A stretch of 64,000 nucleotides of DNA. It comes from Ahaetulla prasina (taxonomy: Eukaryota > Chordata > Lepidosauria > Squamata > Colubridae). The translations under genes and the position numbers were made by a program. The stretch covers positions 105,860,554 to 105,924,553 of the forward strand of contig NC_080539.1 of assembly GCF_028640845.1 (NCBI RefSeq), written 5' to 3'. The notes under the pieces are model-generated. The model did no database searches. It was not told the origin of the DNA and worked only from the letters and a program-made list of their open reading frames with translations. Below are positions 33,189 through 44,225 of this stretch, in pieces. Positions within the stretch are counted from its first letter, which is position 1; every line of letters starts with the position of its first letter.

Positions 33189-34205
33189 ATGGTTTTTCTT
33201 AATGCCTCCAAGCATGTCATTGATTGTTCTGAATTTGGAAATGAATCCTGTCCTGAAAATCCATGGCCTGCAGGTATCCAAGGGGCCATGTATCTATCTC
33301 TAAGTGGAATTATCATCACCACAGTCTTCGGCAATATGGCTATCATCATCTCAATCACCTATTTCAGACAGCTGCATTCCCCAACTAACTTCCTCATCCT
33401 TTCCATGGCCATCACCGATTTCCTCCTTGGCTTCTTCATTATGCCCTACAGCATGGTTAGATCAGTGGAACGCTGTTGGCGTTTTGGAATGACCTTCTGC
33501 AAGATCCACTACAGTTTTGACTTGATGCTCTGCTTGGTGTCTATTTTTCACCTTTGCTCAATTGCAGTAGATCGATTCTACGCCATCTGCTATCCCCTTC
33601 ATTATTCACACAAAATTACAGTCCCTAGAATCAGGCAATTAATTCTCGTTTGCTGGTCAGTGCCATCTTCTTTTGCTTTCGGGTTGGGTTTTTCTGAAGC
33701 ATATGCTTCTGGCATTGATATTTATGAGATTTTGGTTGCGTGTTCTAGTTCTTGTCCAATAATATTCAATAAACTTTGGGGAACTGTTCTGTTTTCATTT
33801 GGTTTTTTCATTCCTGCCTCTGTCATAATTGGAATTTATATAAAAATCTTTGCTGTGTCTAAAAAACATCTGAGGATCATGAAAAGTTCAGGCAACAAAA
33901 ATTCTAACCAGCTTTCTAAAAGCACAGACAGAAAAGCTGCTAAGACCTTAAGTATTGTGATAGGGGTTTACTTCTTCTGTTGGTTTCCATGTCTTATCAC
34001 AATTTTAATTGACCCTTTTTTAGATTTTTCAACTCCCGCTGTGCTGTTTGATGGCCTCAATTGGCTTGGTTACTTCAACTCCAGCTGTAACCCATTAATA
34101 TATGGCTTTTTTTACCCATGGTTTCGAAAAGCACTTAGATACGTCCTCTCAGGAAAGATATTCCAACATTTCTCCACTGCTAATCTTTTTCCTGAAAATA
34201 AATGA
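33189..34205 (+). CDS. TAAR2: Trace amine-associated receptor 2
   Basis: 338-residue class A GPCR, single coding exon. TAAR2 is an olfactory amine receptor in mammals, coupling to Golf. It matches mammalian TAAR2 closely: CSEFGNESCPEN at the N-terminus, SMAITDFLLGFFIMPYSM, YSFDLML with the amine-binding D111, DRFYAICYP at 128-136 (DRF, not DRY, as in other TAAR2), YEILVACSSSCPIIFNKLWG in loop 2/TM5, and NSSCNPLIYGFFYPWF, the TAAR TM7 signature. N-glycosylation sites at N5 and N18. The start at 33189 follows an in-frame stop (33180). The last codons (GAA AAT AAA TGA) run straight into an AATG/AATA microsatellite, and the AATAAA hexamer is itself the penultimate coding pair. No internal damage. 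Confidence 0.95.
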   Translation: MVFLNASKHVIDCSEFGNESCPENPWPAGIQGAMYLSLSGIIITTVFGNMAIIISITYFRQLHSPTNFLILSMAITDFLLGFFIMPYSMVRSVERCWRFGMTFCKIHYSFDLMLCLVSIFHLCSIAVDRFYAICYPLHYSHKITVPRIRQLILVCWSVPSSFAFGLGFSEAYASGIDIYEILVACSSSCPIIFNKLWGTVLFSFGFFIPASVIIGIYIKIFAVSKKHLRIMKSSGNKNSNQLSKSTDRKAAKTLSIVIGVYFFCWFPCLITILIDPFLDFSTPAVLFDGLNWLGYFNSSCNPLIYGFFYPWFRKALRYVLSGKIFQHFSTANLFPENK

Positions 34206-34232
34206 ATGAATGAATGAATAAATAAATAAATA
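34197..34232. repeat. (AATG)n(AATA)n microsatellite at the TAAR2 stop codon
   Basis: Tetranucleotide repeat running from the last coding codons across the TGA stop (34203-34205) into the 3' flank. It contains several AATAAA hexamers. Confidence 0.85.
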
Positions 34233-35482
34233 TTTTATTCATCAAACTAAGGCAATCAGTGTTTTGTTTTGTTTCTTAACTTAAAATGGTAGCCTTTGCG
34301 CAAGGACAGAAAACGGTCTATAAACCCAAGACCCAGCTTCTTAAATGTCATATGGATGGAAGAAATGTGGTAGAAGCCAGAGTTGTGTCATCAATGAAAG
34401 AGAAGTGATGGTGGTGAGAAGTGTTTTTGCAGGAAGCTTTGGCAATGGTCCAGCTGGTACTTCAGGAAGCACTGAACATTCTACAGTCTATATATACTCT
34501 TGGAAGTGAAACTATATAAATTAGGAAGATACTACACATGCAATTTCATCCACACTGTCCTGCAATCCTATATTTAATAACTGGTTTAAAATATAAGTCT
34601 GTTAAAAAAAATCGTATCTTTTCTCTAAGGCTGGTAGTGTTAGAGGCTTTATATTAATGGGTTGGATCCACAGTATCAAGAGAAAACTGAAAAGGGCAGT
34701 TTTTGTGAAATGATGAGGTGGGCCATATCTGGCATAAAAGAAGATGACATTTTTCCCTGAAAGATGGTGTACGTTTCACAAGAGGGTCAGCCTTCAGATG
34801 ACAACTTCTTCCATCCCAGCAACAGAATAAAAAGTTGCAAGGGACATTTCAAAGAGAATTTATGATAACAGATATGAGAATCTCCTCCAAATCACCTTCC
34901 AGTTATCTTCCATAAATAAGTATCAAGAACACTTCGGTCTTACATGCATTTCAGCAGGATATGCAGGAAACTTCCAGAATCCATGTTATTTAAACTGGAA
35001 GCAGTAATTTCTAACAAGAGGCTATTTTCCCACAAGGTTCTGAAATAAAATCATAAATTTTAATCCCTCTATATGCCAAAAATATTTAAAAACATACTTG
35101 TGTACATGATTAATAAGGAACAATGCTCTTTTGTTTAAAAATTCTTTAATCTTTGTTAATCAAAATCTTTGCAAACTTTTAAAAACAGTATTTTTAATTT
35201 TTATTTTAAGAATTATAAAAGGAGTTTATACTTGTTTCTTCGTAACAAGCAAGAATTAATAGTAATAGAGTCATTTGCAGCAATGTGAAGTAAACTGGTT
35301 CAGTCTTCAATAATCTTTTACATGGCATAATGCAATGCTACACACACAAACTTACTGGATGCTTAAAATGAAGAGCTAAGGTGTATATAATATGCTTAAT
35401 GACAATAACAATTGAAAAACAAGGAAGCTCAACCATGAATCTGTTGAGAAACCATCTTATTTTAAGTATCTTAGAAATTTAA
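34233..35482. other. TAAR2 downstream region, no feature recognised
   Basis: AT-rich sequence with no gene or classifiable repeat. It may include TAAR2 3' UTR, but no transcript evidence is available. Confidence 0.4.
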
Positions 35483-35487
35483 ATATC

Positions 35488-36144
35488 TGTTCTGACCTAG
35501 GCTTCCTGAGACAGTAAAAAGCACAAGAGTAGTCCCAAAAACCCTCTTTTTATTTCAACACCTGTGAATTATGTTCATCCACAGCCCATAATGAGTCACA
35601 AATAGTTTGTAAAGAGTCCGAGAGAAGTCTGCCACAGTCCTTCGGATAAGGCTGATAAGCACCCACCTTTATCTCCCTTGACATGCTTCCAAAGACCTAA
35701 TTGGCAATTAGCTTTGCAAGGCCACACGGAGCACAGAGTCAAAACAGAGCTTCACAATTTAAACTGACCAGAATGAACAAAGTTGCTTCTTGCAAAGGCT
35801 CATGTGCCTTTCTCCTTTTTTATGTCTTATGGGAGGGGCCACTCATCTCCAAGCCCTATTCCCGAGTCGTTCCTTTTGTCTTAACTGTTCTTGCCTTCTG
35901 GCAGCTCTGCGCATGCGCGCACTGGGAACAGGCTCCCCCTGTTCCTCTGCCTCACTGATGTTGGACTCTGGAGGCTCCGAAGGCAGCACTTAACTCCCAG
36001 ATAGCCCTGGCTTCCTGTCTGCCTCCGACGCAGAGCCCTTGTCCGAGTCTTCCCCAGACTCCAGGACTGGCCCATGTTCCTCCCCAGCCTCCTCACTGCC
36101 CTGATTCTGCAGACAGCTGAGCAGGCCGCCGGTGGACCACAACA
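35488..36144 (-). mobile_element. Solo LTR (TGTTGTG family, older copy)
   Basis: Starts TGTTCTGACCTAGGC and ends GGACCACAACA. The right half shares the GGCAGCTCTGCGCATGCG and CTGTTCCTCTGCCTCACTG composition with the solo LTR at 21959-22556. Flanking 5-mers ATATC/ATACT are only partly alike, so the boundaries are less certain. Confidence 0.6.
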
Positions 36145-36171
36145 ATACTTTAAATACTTACGTACCTTAAA

Positions 36172-36519
36172 AGTAAAGGTAAAAGTTCCCTTTGCACATA
36201 CGTGCTAGTCGATCCCGACTCCCATGCTCATCTCCATTTCAAAGCTGAAGAGCCAGTGCTGTCCAAAGATGTCTCCGTGGTTATGTGGCCAGCATGACTC
36301 AATGCCAAAGGCGCGGGAACGCTGTTACCTTCCCACCAAAGGTGGTCCCTATTTTTCTACTTGCATTTTTTACGTGCTTTCGAACTGCTAGGTTGGCAGA
36401 AGCTGGGACAAGTAATGGGAGCTAACCCCATTACGTGGCACTAGGGATTCGAACTGCTGAACTGCCAACCTTTCGATTGACAAGCTCAGCGTCTTACCCA
36501 CTAAGCCACCGCATCCCCC
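36172..36519 (-). mobile_element. Sauria-type tRNA-derived SINE
   Basis: Full-length reverse-strand copy: AAAGGTAAAAGTTCCC tail at the left, AACCTTTCGATTGACAAGCT and CCACTAAGCCACCGCATCC (tRNA-like head) at the right. Box B is visible as GGATTCGAACTGC in this orientation. Confidence 0.85.
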
Positions 36520-36965
36520 TTATGTACTTTAGATATTTCCAATATATGTATGACAATATGTAACCATAGATACTTCAATTATGTTAACCTTCTAAAACTG
36601 ATTTTTTCTTTTATTTTTTTAGAAAATTTTAAAAAGTGCCTCCAAAGGTGCAAATGTCACTTCTTAACATAAACATAAATAAATAAGGTGGTGATAATAT
36701 TGATTGACGTCCATTAAGAATGTAAAATATTTTTGTTAGGTATAATACCAGAAAGTTATGATTAAGGGACTATATACTTAATGCTACATGTATTGACAGC
36801 AGTGAGAATTGGTATTTGCACAATATTGGAAAAATGAGAACACCTCACCAGATGAAAACATAATCCAGAAAATATTGGACTGTGTAGAGATGAATAGATT
36901 GACATTGAAAACAAAAAATAAAGGTGATACAGAGTACTATTCAACGCAGAATAGGTTTCATCAAT
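36520..36965. other. Intergenic DNA, no feature recognised
   Basis: AT-rich spacer between the SINE and the L2 element. Nothing supported. Confidence 0.4.
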
Positions 36966-36969
36966 GGTT

Positions 36970-39107
36970 AAAGTTAGGTAGAAGTGTCTGGAGGTCCAGC
37001 TGTTCCGAAGCTGATCGGACACTAGTTAGGTCTTTTTTCAAAGACCTATCTAGTGGCACTGAGGGTGGCGAGGCGTTCCTACACTTCCTCCCTCATTGCG
37101 TCGGCAGATAACCACCCGGATGCCCTGTTTCGGGTGACCCGTTCCCTCCTTCACCAGGGGGGACGGGATGACCCCTTACAGGGACGTGCCGAGGAGTTTA
37201 GTGGTTATCTATACGATAAAACAGTTCAGCTCCAGGATAGCTTGGACCAAGATTGCGATGATCCGGATGAGATGACTGAGGCGCGTCTTGTTGATGTTGT
37301 TTGGGATGAGTTTGATGCTGTGGCTCTCGAGGACGTGGACAGGTTGCTGGGGAGGCTGCATGCCACTACATGTTTACTGGACCCGTGCCCCTCCTGGCTG
37401 GTGCTGGCCACTCAGGAGGTGACACGAGGCTGGCTCCGGGGTATTATAAATGCTTCTTTGTTGGAGGGGATCTTTCCCGCCGCCTTGAAAGAGGCGGTGG
37501 TGAGACCCCTCCTCAAGAAGCCTTCCCTGGACCCAGCTATTTTGGGTAACTATCGTCCAGTCTCCAACCTTCGCTTTGTGGCGAAGGTTGTAGAGAGTGT
37601 GGTGGCACGGCAGTTCCCTCAGTACCTGGATGAAGCTGTCTATCTAGACTTGTTCCAGTCCGGCTTCCGGCCCGGGTATAGCACGGAGACAGCTTTGGTC
37701 GCGTTGGTGGATGACCTCTGGAGGGCCAGGGATAGGGGTTGCTCCTCTGCCCTGGTCCTGTTGGATCTCTCATCGGCTTTTGATACAATCGACCATGGTA
37801 TCCTGCTGCGCCGGTTGGAGGGGTTGGGAGTAGGAGGCACCGTTTATCAGTGGTTCTCCTCCTACCTCTCCGACCGGTCGCAGACGGTGTTGACAGGGGG
37901 GCAGAGATCGGCCGCGAGGCGCCTCACTTGTGGGCTGCCGCAGGGGTCGATTCTCTCGCCTCTCCTGTTCAACCTCTACATGAAGCCATTGGGCGAGGTC
38001 ATCAGTGGCTTTGGGGTGAGTTATCATCTGTACGCTGATGATACCCAACTGTACTTCTCCACCCCAGGCCACCCCAGTGAAGCTGTCGAAGTGCTGTCCC
38101 GTTGTTTGGAGGCCGTACGGGTCTGGATGGGGAGAAACAGACTCAGACTCAATCCATCCAAGACGGAGTGGCTGTGGATGCCGGCATCCCAGTACAGTCA
38201 GCTGCAACCGCGGCTGACTGTTGGGGGCGAGTCACTGGCCCCAACGGAAAGGGTGCGCAACTTGGGCGTTCTCCTGGATGGACGGCTGTCGTTTGAAGAT
38301 CACTTGACGGCTGTCTCCAGGAGAGCTTTTTACCAGGTTCGCCTGGTCCGCCAGTTGCGCCCCTTTCTTGACCGGGATGCCTTATGCACGGTCACTCATG
38401 CTCTCGTCACTTCTCGCCTGGATTATTGCAATGCTCTCTACATGGGGCTACCCCTGAAGTGCACTCGGAGACTTCAGCTAGTCCAGAATGCAGCTGCGCG
38501 GGTGATTGAGGGAGCACCACGTTGCTCCCAGGTAACACCACTCCTGCGCAGTCTGCACTGGCTACCTGTGGTCTTCCGGGTGCGCTTCAAGGTTTTGGTT
38601 ACCACCTTCAAAGCGCTCCATGGCTTAGGGCCCGGGTACTTACGGGACCGCCTGCTGTTTCCATATGCCTCCCACCGACCCGTACGCTCTCACAGAGAGG
38701 GTCTTCTCAGGGTGCCGTCCGCCAAACAGTGTCGTCTGGCGGCCCCCAGGGGAAGGTCCTTCTCTGTGGGAGCACCTACCCTCTGGAACGAACTTCCCCC
38801 CGGTTTGCGCCAATTGCCTGACCTTCGGACCTTTCGCCGGGAACTGAAAACTTATTTATTTATCCAAGCAGGACTGGCCTGATTTTTTAAACTCTAAATT
38901 TTAAATTTTAAATTTTTAATTGTAATTTTATTGGGTATTTTATACGGTTAATTGGACGGTTTTAATTTCGGCCTTTTATTGAATAAGTTTTTTAATTGTT
39001 ATTTTAGTGTGTATATTAATTGTTTTAAATGAAGGCTGTACACCGCCCTGAGTCCTTCGGGAGAAGGGCGGTATAAAAGTTTAATTAAATAAATAAATAA
39101 ATAAATA
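36970..39107 (+). mobile_element. L2 LINE with long open ORF2, 5' truncated
   Basis: About 2.1 kb including the 3' UTR with the L2 end motif (CACCGCCCTGAGTCCTTCGG, GAGAAGGGCGGTATAAAAG) and an AAAT repeat tail (about 39085-39107). The 5' part of ORF2 (endonuclease) is missing. About 15 codons upstream of the open frame, a T6 run (37033-37038) carries a one-base frame break. Confidence 0.9.
37041..38882 (+). CDS. L2 LINE ORF2 (reverse transcriptase), truncated
   Basis: 609 or more residues open to the natural C-terminus. No native start codon: the frame is entered from the truncated 5' side. RT motifs appear in order: NYRPVSNL, LFQSGFRPGYSTETALVALV, LVLLDLSSAFDTIDHGILL, GLPQGSILSPLLFNLYM, catalytic YADD in SYHLYADDTQLYF, LRLNPSKTEWLW and LGVLLDG. 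The C-terminal region is RLDYCNALYMGLP, LHWLPVVFRVRFKVLV and LWNELPPGLRQLPDLRTFRR. Copies at 12.6-13.1 kb and 58.9-59.7 kb are older. It lacks the endonuclease and cannot be autonomous, but its intact RT frame indicates recent insertion. It does not belong to the receptor genes. Confidence 0.9.
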   Translation, partial: KTYLVALRVARRSYTSSLIASADNHPDALFRVTRSLLHQGGRDDPLQGRAEEFSGYLYDKTVQLQDSLDQDCDDPDEMTEARLVDVVWDEFDAVALEDVDRLLGRLHATTCLLDPCPSWLVLATQEVTRGWLRGIINASLLEGIFPAALKEAVVRPLLKKPSLDPAILGNYRPVSNLRFVAKVVESVVARQFPQYLDEAVYLDLFQSGFRPGYSTETALVALVDDLWRARDRGCSSALVLLDLSSAFDTIDHGILLRRLEGLGVGGTVYQWFSSYLSDRSQTVLTGGQRSAARRLTCGLPQGSILSPLLFNLYMKPLGEVISGFGVSYHLYADDTQLYFSTPGHPSEAVEVLSRCLEAVRVWMGRNRLRLNPSKTEWLWMPASQYSQLQPRLTVGGESLAPTERVRNLGVLLDGRLSFEDHLTAVSRRAFYQVRLVRQLRPFLDRDALCTVTHALVTSRLDYCNALYMGLPLKCTRRLQLVQNAAARVIEGAPRCSQVTPLLRSLHWLPVVFRVRFKVLVTTFKALHGLGPGYLRDRLLFPYASHRPVRSHREGLLRVPSAKQCRLAAPRGRSFSVGAPTLWNELPPGLRQLPDLRTFRRELKTYLFIQAGLA

Positions 39108-39109
39108 GA

Positions 39110-39800
39110 TGAAGAAAGATTATTGTTATGTGTAAGTAAAATATGAATGTTGTCTATAATTATAAGTATGTTAGTATAATTAATATGATTATAAATAAGC
39201 TAATATAATTATAAATATTGCTATAATTGTTACATGTGTTATCATTATCACTATCAGCATATCTGTTATTTTTTCCTTTTGTAAAACAAAATGCCTGCAC
39301 AATACACCGTCTTCAAAATACTTATGTAGAAATAAAAAACTGGACTTTAAAAAAAATATAAAACTGTGATGATTACCAACCAATGGGAATTCTACTAGCA
39401 GAAGATAGATATATTTGTACAATGAATAAGGATTCATGTGTTGGACTAGGAGAAGAAAACCCCAGGTTTTAGTCCACCTCAGACATGGAAGCACAATTGG
39501 TGACTTTGGGCCAGCCATTGTCTCTCAGAAGAACATATGTCAGTTTGTTGTTTTAGGTAAAAACAAGAAGGACCATTGTGTATACTGGACCTCCTTGAGT
39601 TCCCATTTGAAAGAGAGGATATAAACTTAAAACAATAAATAAATATTTGTCTATTTAAGTTTCTTTAGTCTTATTCCAACAACTGCTAATATTAGCCTAC
39701 TACCTCTAATTTACTTATGTATTGGATTTTGATGTCATCCATCTAACTGATGCAGCTACTTTGGGCAGCAACTACTGGGCTTAACAAACAGCAATCATAA
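39110..39800. other. Intergenic DNA, no feature recognised
   Basis: Strongly AT-rich (TATAATTATAAATA-type stretches near 39150-39230). No gene recognised. Confidence 0.4.
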
Positions 39801-39802
39801 TG

Positions 39803-40712
39803 AGGAGGTACTATTTATTTATTTTATTTTATTTATTTATTTATTTTGTCACAACATCATACAAAAAGATTATATAGTATATACACATATAAACATATAT
39901 AGGAAGAAGAAAAGAAAAACAATAGGACAGGAACGGTAGGCACGTTTGTGCGCTTATGCACGCCCCTTATGGTCCTCTTAGGAATGGGGTGAGGTCAATA
40001 GTAGAAAGTTTTTGGTTAAAGCTTTTAGGATTATGGGAAGAGACCACAGAGTCAGGTAAAGTATTCCAAGCACTGATGATTCTGTTGCAGAAGTCATATT
40101 TTCTGCAATCTAGATTAAAGCGGTTTACATTAAGTTTAAATCTATTGGTTGCCCTTGTATTATTGCAATTAAAGCTGAAGTAGTCTTTGACAGGAAGGAC
40201 ATTACAATAGATGATTCTGTGAGTTAAACTTAGGTCTTGTCGAAGGCGACGGAGTTCCAAGTTTTCTAAGCCTAGGATTTCAAGTCTGGTGGGATAAGGT
40301 ATTTTGTTGTTTTCAGAGGAATGGAGAACTCTTCTTGTAAAATATTTCTGGACACGTTCAATTGTATTGATGTCAGAGATGTGGTGAGGGTTCCAAACAG
40401 GTGAGCTGTATTCTAGAATTGGTCTAGCAAATGTTTTATATGCTCTGGTTAGTAGTGTGGTGTTTTTGGAAAAGAAGTTACGCAAAATTAGGTTTACAAC
40501 TCTTAGAGCTTTTTTTGCTATGTAGTTGCAGTGGGCTTTGGCACTTAGATCATTTGACATGAAAACTCCAAGGTCTTTAACGGGATGGGGGTCGTCTGTA
40601 AGGTAATGTCCATCTAGTATGTACTTAGTTTTAGGGTTCTTTTTTCCTATATGTAAGACTGAGCATTTGCTGGTTGAAATTTGGAGTTGCAGTCCAGAAC
40701 AATTCAGAGGTA
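39803..40712 (-). mobile_element. CR1-like LINE, ORF2 C-terminal part (TGTGACAAAATAAATAA family)
   Basis: The minus-strand frame 40560-39967 (197 codons) has KAHCNYIAKKALRVVNLILR, RPILEYSSPVWNPHH, IERVQKYFTRRVL, YPTRLEILGLENLELRRLR and IISAWNTLPDSVVSS. Upstream codons to about 40700 (HYLTDDPHPVKDLGVFM) continue it. The 3' tail at 39803-39850 is an ATAAATAA repeat preceded by TGTGACAAAAT (both on the minus strand). Confidence 0.85.
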
Positions 40713-40756
40713 GGTGCCACTTTTATGGTAGATTTTATACGCCATTTGTCTCTTAT

Positions 40757-40859
40757 GCCCCAAGACAAATTCCTTGTGTGTCCAATCACACATGGCCAAT
40801 AAAAAAATTCTATTCTATTCTATTCTATTCTATTCTGTTCTATTCTATTCTATTCTATT
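40757..40859 (+). mobile_element. AATAG-tailed LINE, 3' UTR only
   Basis: CCAAGACAAATTCCTTGTGT, then CACATGGCCAATAAAA, then about 10 TTCTA repeats. A severely 5'-truncated insertion. Confidence 0.85.
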
Positions 40860-40861
40860 AT

Positions 40862-43049
40862 GTAGCAGCTCTCCAATCTTTAATGGAACAAGTCATTACA
40901 ATACTTATTTTGTAGGATTATGCTATCATTTGTTAAACAGCAAGGAATATGCTGGTCCTCCAGGCACTTGCGTGCACATTGCTGCTAAATGAACATGTTG
41001 GAGACCACACCTTCCAATATAATATTCACTAGAGAGGCCTATTATTCCAACTTGCTTATATAAGGCCTTACTTGATTTCCTATTCCTCAGATACACAATG
41101 AAGACAGACTTTGAAAATTAATGCAGTGGATTCTACAAGGTAAGTTTTTTTCCCCTATGTTATTTACATATTTCAATTCCAAGCCAAGAAAGCACACGTT
41201 TTTTCTTTTGTTGTAGTTGTAATTTTAAAAAAAGCCTTTAGGTTTATTTGAATAATACACTGAGCTCATTTTAATGCAAACGTATATTGTTTACCCTATA
41301 ACTGCCTTGAAACTAAAAAGATGTTTGATTTGAAAACAGATGTCTCCTAATATACCTATCAATTGTGTATTCACATTATTCGGCTTTATTTCCGCCTTTC
41401 CACATTTCCAAATCGGTATAGACACTATTTATATTGCAGAATTCTTTATCCCAGCTTATTTGTTTTGTAAAGTAGAAGTTTAATTATTAAACAGTACATC
41501 AATACATCAGCTAAAGAATAATTGCATTGTAATTGTTCCCTGCAAGCTGGGTTTCTATTTATATTTTTGATGAAAATGAAGGAAAGTTTGCTTGAAAGGG
41601 AAAAAAGAGGGAGAGAAAGAGGAAGAAATATTTAAAATATCCTTTTAATCAGGGAGACGACCAGGATCTCATCCCCACACATGTATCTATTTATTTTAGA
41701 TAGATAAAATCTATTTATTTTAACAACTCTTTGTTTTTTCATTCATATTATAATTGATTATTATCTTTCATTTAGAAAAAGAGCCCAGTTTCCAGCAATG
41801 CAGGAAAAAAAATACAAGATTAAGCAAAAAAAAATATCATTTAGCAAATGTGCAGTCATGTGCTAATCATACATATGTGCACAGCATTCCATGTGCTGGC
41901 TCAGAGAGGCTCTAATTTCAATATGACTTATTTCTTCTGAAAAACAGAGCCGCTCTCTTCTGTCTATCTCCATTTTCTTGTGCGGTTTTTAAAAAATATC
42001 TTATTTGTCCAACTAGAGAAACAAAGATATTGGGCATGGATGGATTTATGCAGCCTCCCAGAAATCTTGTTTAAGCTACAGGAAAGGAAAAAGCAGATGC
42101 CCTCCACCCACTCACCCATCCTGGCAAGCAATTTGGTAAGGTTGGGAAGAGAACAATGAAGAGAGAATCATGCAAATATATACTTGGCGGAAGAGAAGAC
42201 GAAAAGAAAAAGTTGTAGGTAGGAAACCTGGGGATGGTAGAAATCATTAGAATACCCAGAAATATATACCATTCAGGGTGGGTAACTTGCTAGTGAAGGG
42301 CTCTTCAGTCACAGATTTCATAGGGAAGGGTGGCAAAAATGTACCCTGTTTTCCTCAAAATAAGACACCCCCTGATTAATAAACCCAATCGGGCTTTTGA
42401 GCTCATGGCAATAAGGCCAAGCACTTATTTCAGGGTTCAAAAAAATATAAGACAGGGTCTCATTTTTGGGAAAACAAAAATATTTTACTTGGTGGTCTGG
42501 ACAAACAAAGACATCCTATTTCCTTTCTCTTTCTGCTGTTAATCTGGGGCTGGATTGAGAGATACAGGAGTAATTCAGGTAACAGTGAGTGAGTCCACCT
42601 TCTCTGAGATCTGCCACAAATACCCTCCTGCCTTACATTCCTCATATGGAATCAAGTTGTAACTCCTGTAGCATCTGCCTCTGTTCCTTCATCTCCAAAG
42701 ATTTGACCAAACCACTCTGAACAAATCCTTATTTGGCATTCCTGTGCACATTGTCACATAACCCTCTATAAAAATAAAAAGAATATCAAATTCATTTTAT
42801 AACAAGGAGCTCTGATAATCCTCTCCAATTGCCTCCTGCAGTATTCCCTTGTATAGGAATCCCCAAAATGCATCTAAATTCTCCCTTCTCTTTCTCTTAC
42901 TGGATAGAACCCTTCAATACTGATACATCCAGTTGTTCCAAAGCTCTGTTACAAATTAAATGGGGAGGGGGGAAATCCTTAGTTACTTTTATTCAGACCT
43001 TGTCTCAAAAGCTGAATAGGTAAACTTGTGTACAACCTCCAACTGCCAA
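40862..43049. other. Intergenic DNA with one small TIR element
   Basis: Mostly single-copy-looking DNA. About 42342-42487 is a degraded TIR element with ends CCCTGTTTTCCTCAAAATAAG and TCATTTTTGGGAAAACA. The same family is seen at 7255-7343. No gene recognised. Confidence 0.4.
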
Positions 43050-43268
43050 AGCAATAGCACTTAGACTTATATATAGCTCCATAGTGCTTTACAGCACTCT
43101 CTGAGCAGTTTACAATGTCAGAATATTGCCCCCAACAATCTAGGTCCTCATTTTACCCATCTCAAAAGGATGGAAGGCTGAGTCAATCTTGAGCCGGTCA
43201 AGGTCGAACTCCTGGCAGGAGTTAGCCTGCAACACTGCATTGTAAGCACTGTGCCACCAAGGCTCTCT
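43050..43268 (-). mobile_element. tRNA-derived SINE with L2-like tail
   Basis: Second copy of the SINE at 13097-13302: AATAGCACTTAGACTTATAT, CCCCCAACAATCTAGGTCCT, GGCTGAGTCAATCTTGAGCC and a GTGCCACCAAGGCTCTC head, all on the plus strand in reverse orientation. Confidence 0.65.
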
Positions 43269-43269
43269 C

Positions 43270-43954
43270 ATCTAGCTAGCAAAACTGAATTCATCTTTAA
43301 ATTTCACTGACTCAATAATCACAGAAATGGGACAAATATACAAACCTTTTCATTCATTCATATATATATATATAAAATATATATTAACACGAGGAATGAC
43401 ACCAGACCCACACTCATGAGGTCCACACAGGATGTCACCACCACACATCCATCCAGAAAGCAGACCCAAACCCACACTGATCAGGAAGCACGACCAAGGA
43501 CCAGAAGCCAGACCACAGCTGCAACATTAGCCATTTCAAACCCCTCCAATCCATACATGCAGCAGACTGACACCCATTATGAAGATGTAGCACGACCACA
43601 CGAAGCCAAACAGCAGCAGTGCAGCTCATCAGCTCAAATCCCCCTGCAACTCAGACTAATATATTAAAAAAAGTAAAAGATGTAACAGATGTGCATATTG
43701 ATTGATGGTAAAGATAAGAACTAAGAATGATTCTACAGTGACAAATCAAGAAAGAGAAGAGCTGAATAATGTTGAATACTGGACCAATGGGATTATACCA
43801 GAGGGAATGATGGCACATTTTTCATTTAGCACCTTAGGCTACCGTAGCAATCTTTCAACCTCTGACTCATATTGTTTCCTAGTGTTGGGAATCACATTCT
43901 CTGCCTCGTGATTCACATAATCATATTTTTGTTTTGCTTTTTGTTATGTTTGTG
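43270..43954. other. Intergenic DNA with a C-rich block
   Basis: About 43390-43650 is unusually rich in C and A (ACCAGACCACA-like), unlike its surroundings. It is probably a fragment of an unclassified repeat. The rest is featureless. Confidence 0.35.
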
Positions 43955-44160
43955 TATAAGAGCACAAACGTGCCTACCATTCCTGTGCTATTGTTTTCTT
44001 TCATTATATCCAATTAATATAGTTATTACATGCTTGTGCTTATATATATATGCTTATATATTATATAGTTACTTTCATGCTTGTGCTTATATACACTGTT
44101 ATGACAAAATAAATAAATAAATAAATAAATAAATAAACAAACAAACAAATAAATAAATAA
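43955..44160 (+). mobile_element. CR1-like LINE 3' UTR (TGTGACAAAATAAATAA family)
   Basis: AGAGCACAAACGTGCCTACC, TTATATCCAATTAATATAG and a TTATGACAAAATAAATAAAT tail ending at about 44160, 20 bp before a candidate splice acceptor for TAAR5. Confidence 0.8.
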
Positions 44161-44180
44161 TCCCTCCCTTTTTATTACAG
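44161..44180 (+). promoter_or_regulatory. Candidate 3' splice acceptor upstream of TAAR5
   Basis: TCCCTCCCTTTTTATTACAG at 44161-44180 has a good polypyrimidine tract and AG, 45 bp before the TAAR5 start. The sequence immediately upstream is LINE tail, so any branch point would be LINE-derived. Use is unproven. Confidence 0.5.
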
Positions 44181-44225
44181 AACGTTTGCTGTAGCAGAAA
44201 GAGATTTAACGCAGTCGGAAGCCAA

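Noticed and set aside
37053..38882. The largest open frame as a cellular gene
   Set aside because: It has L2 RT motifs including YADD, the L2 3' end motif and an AAAT tail. It has no ATG start at the 5' end.
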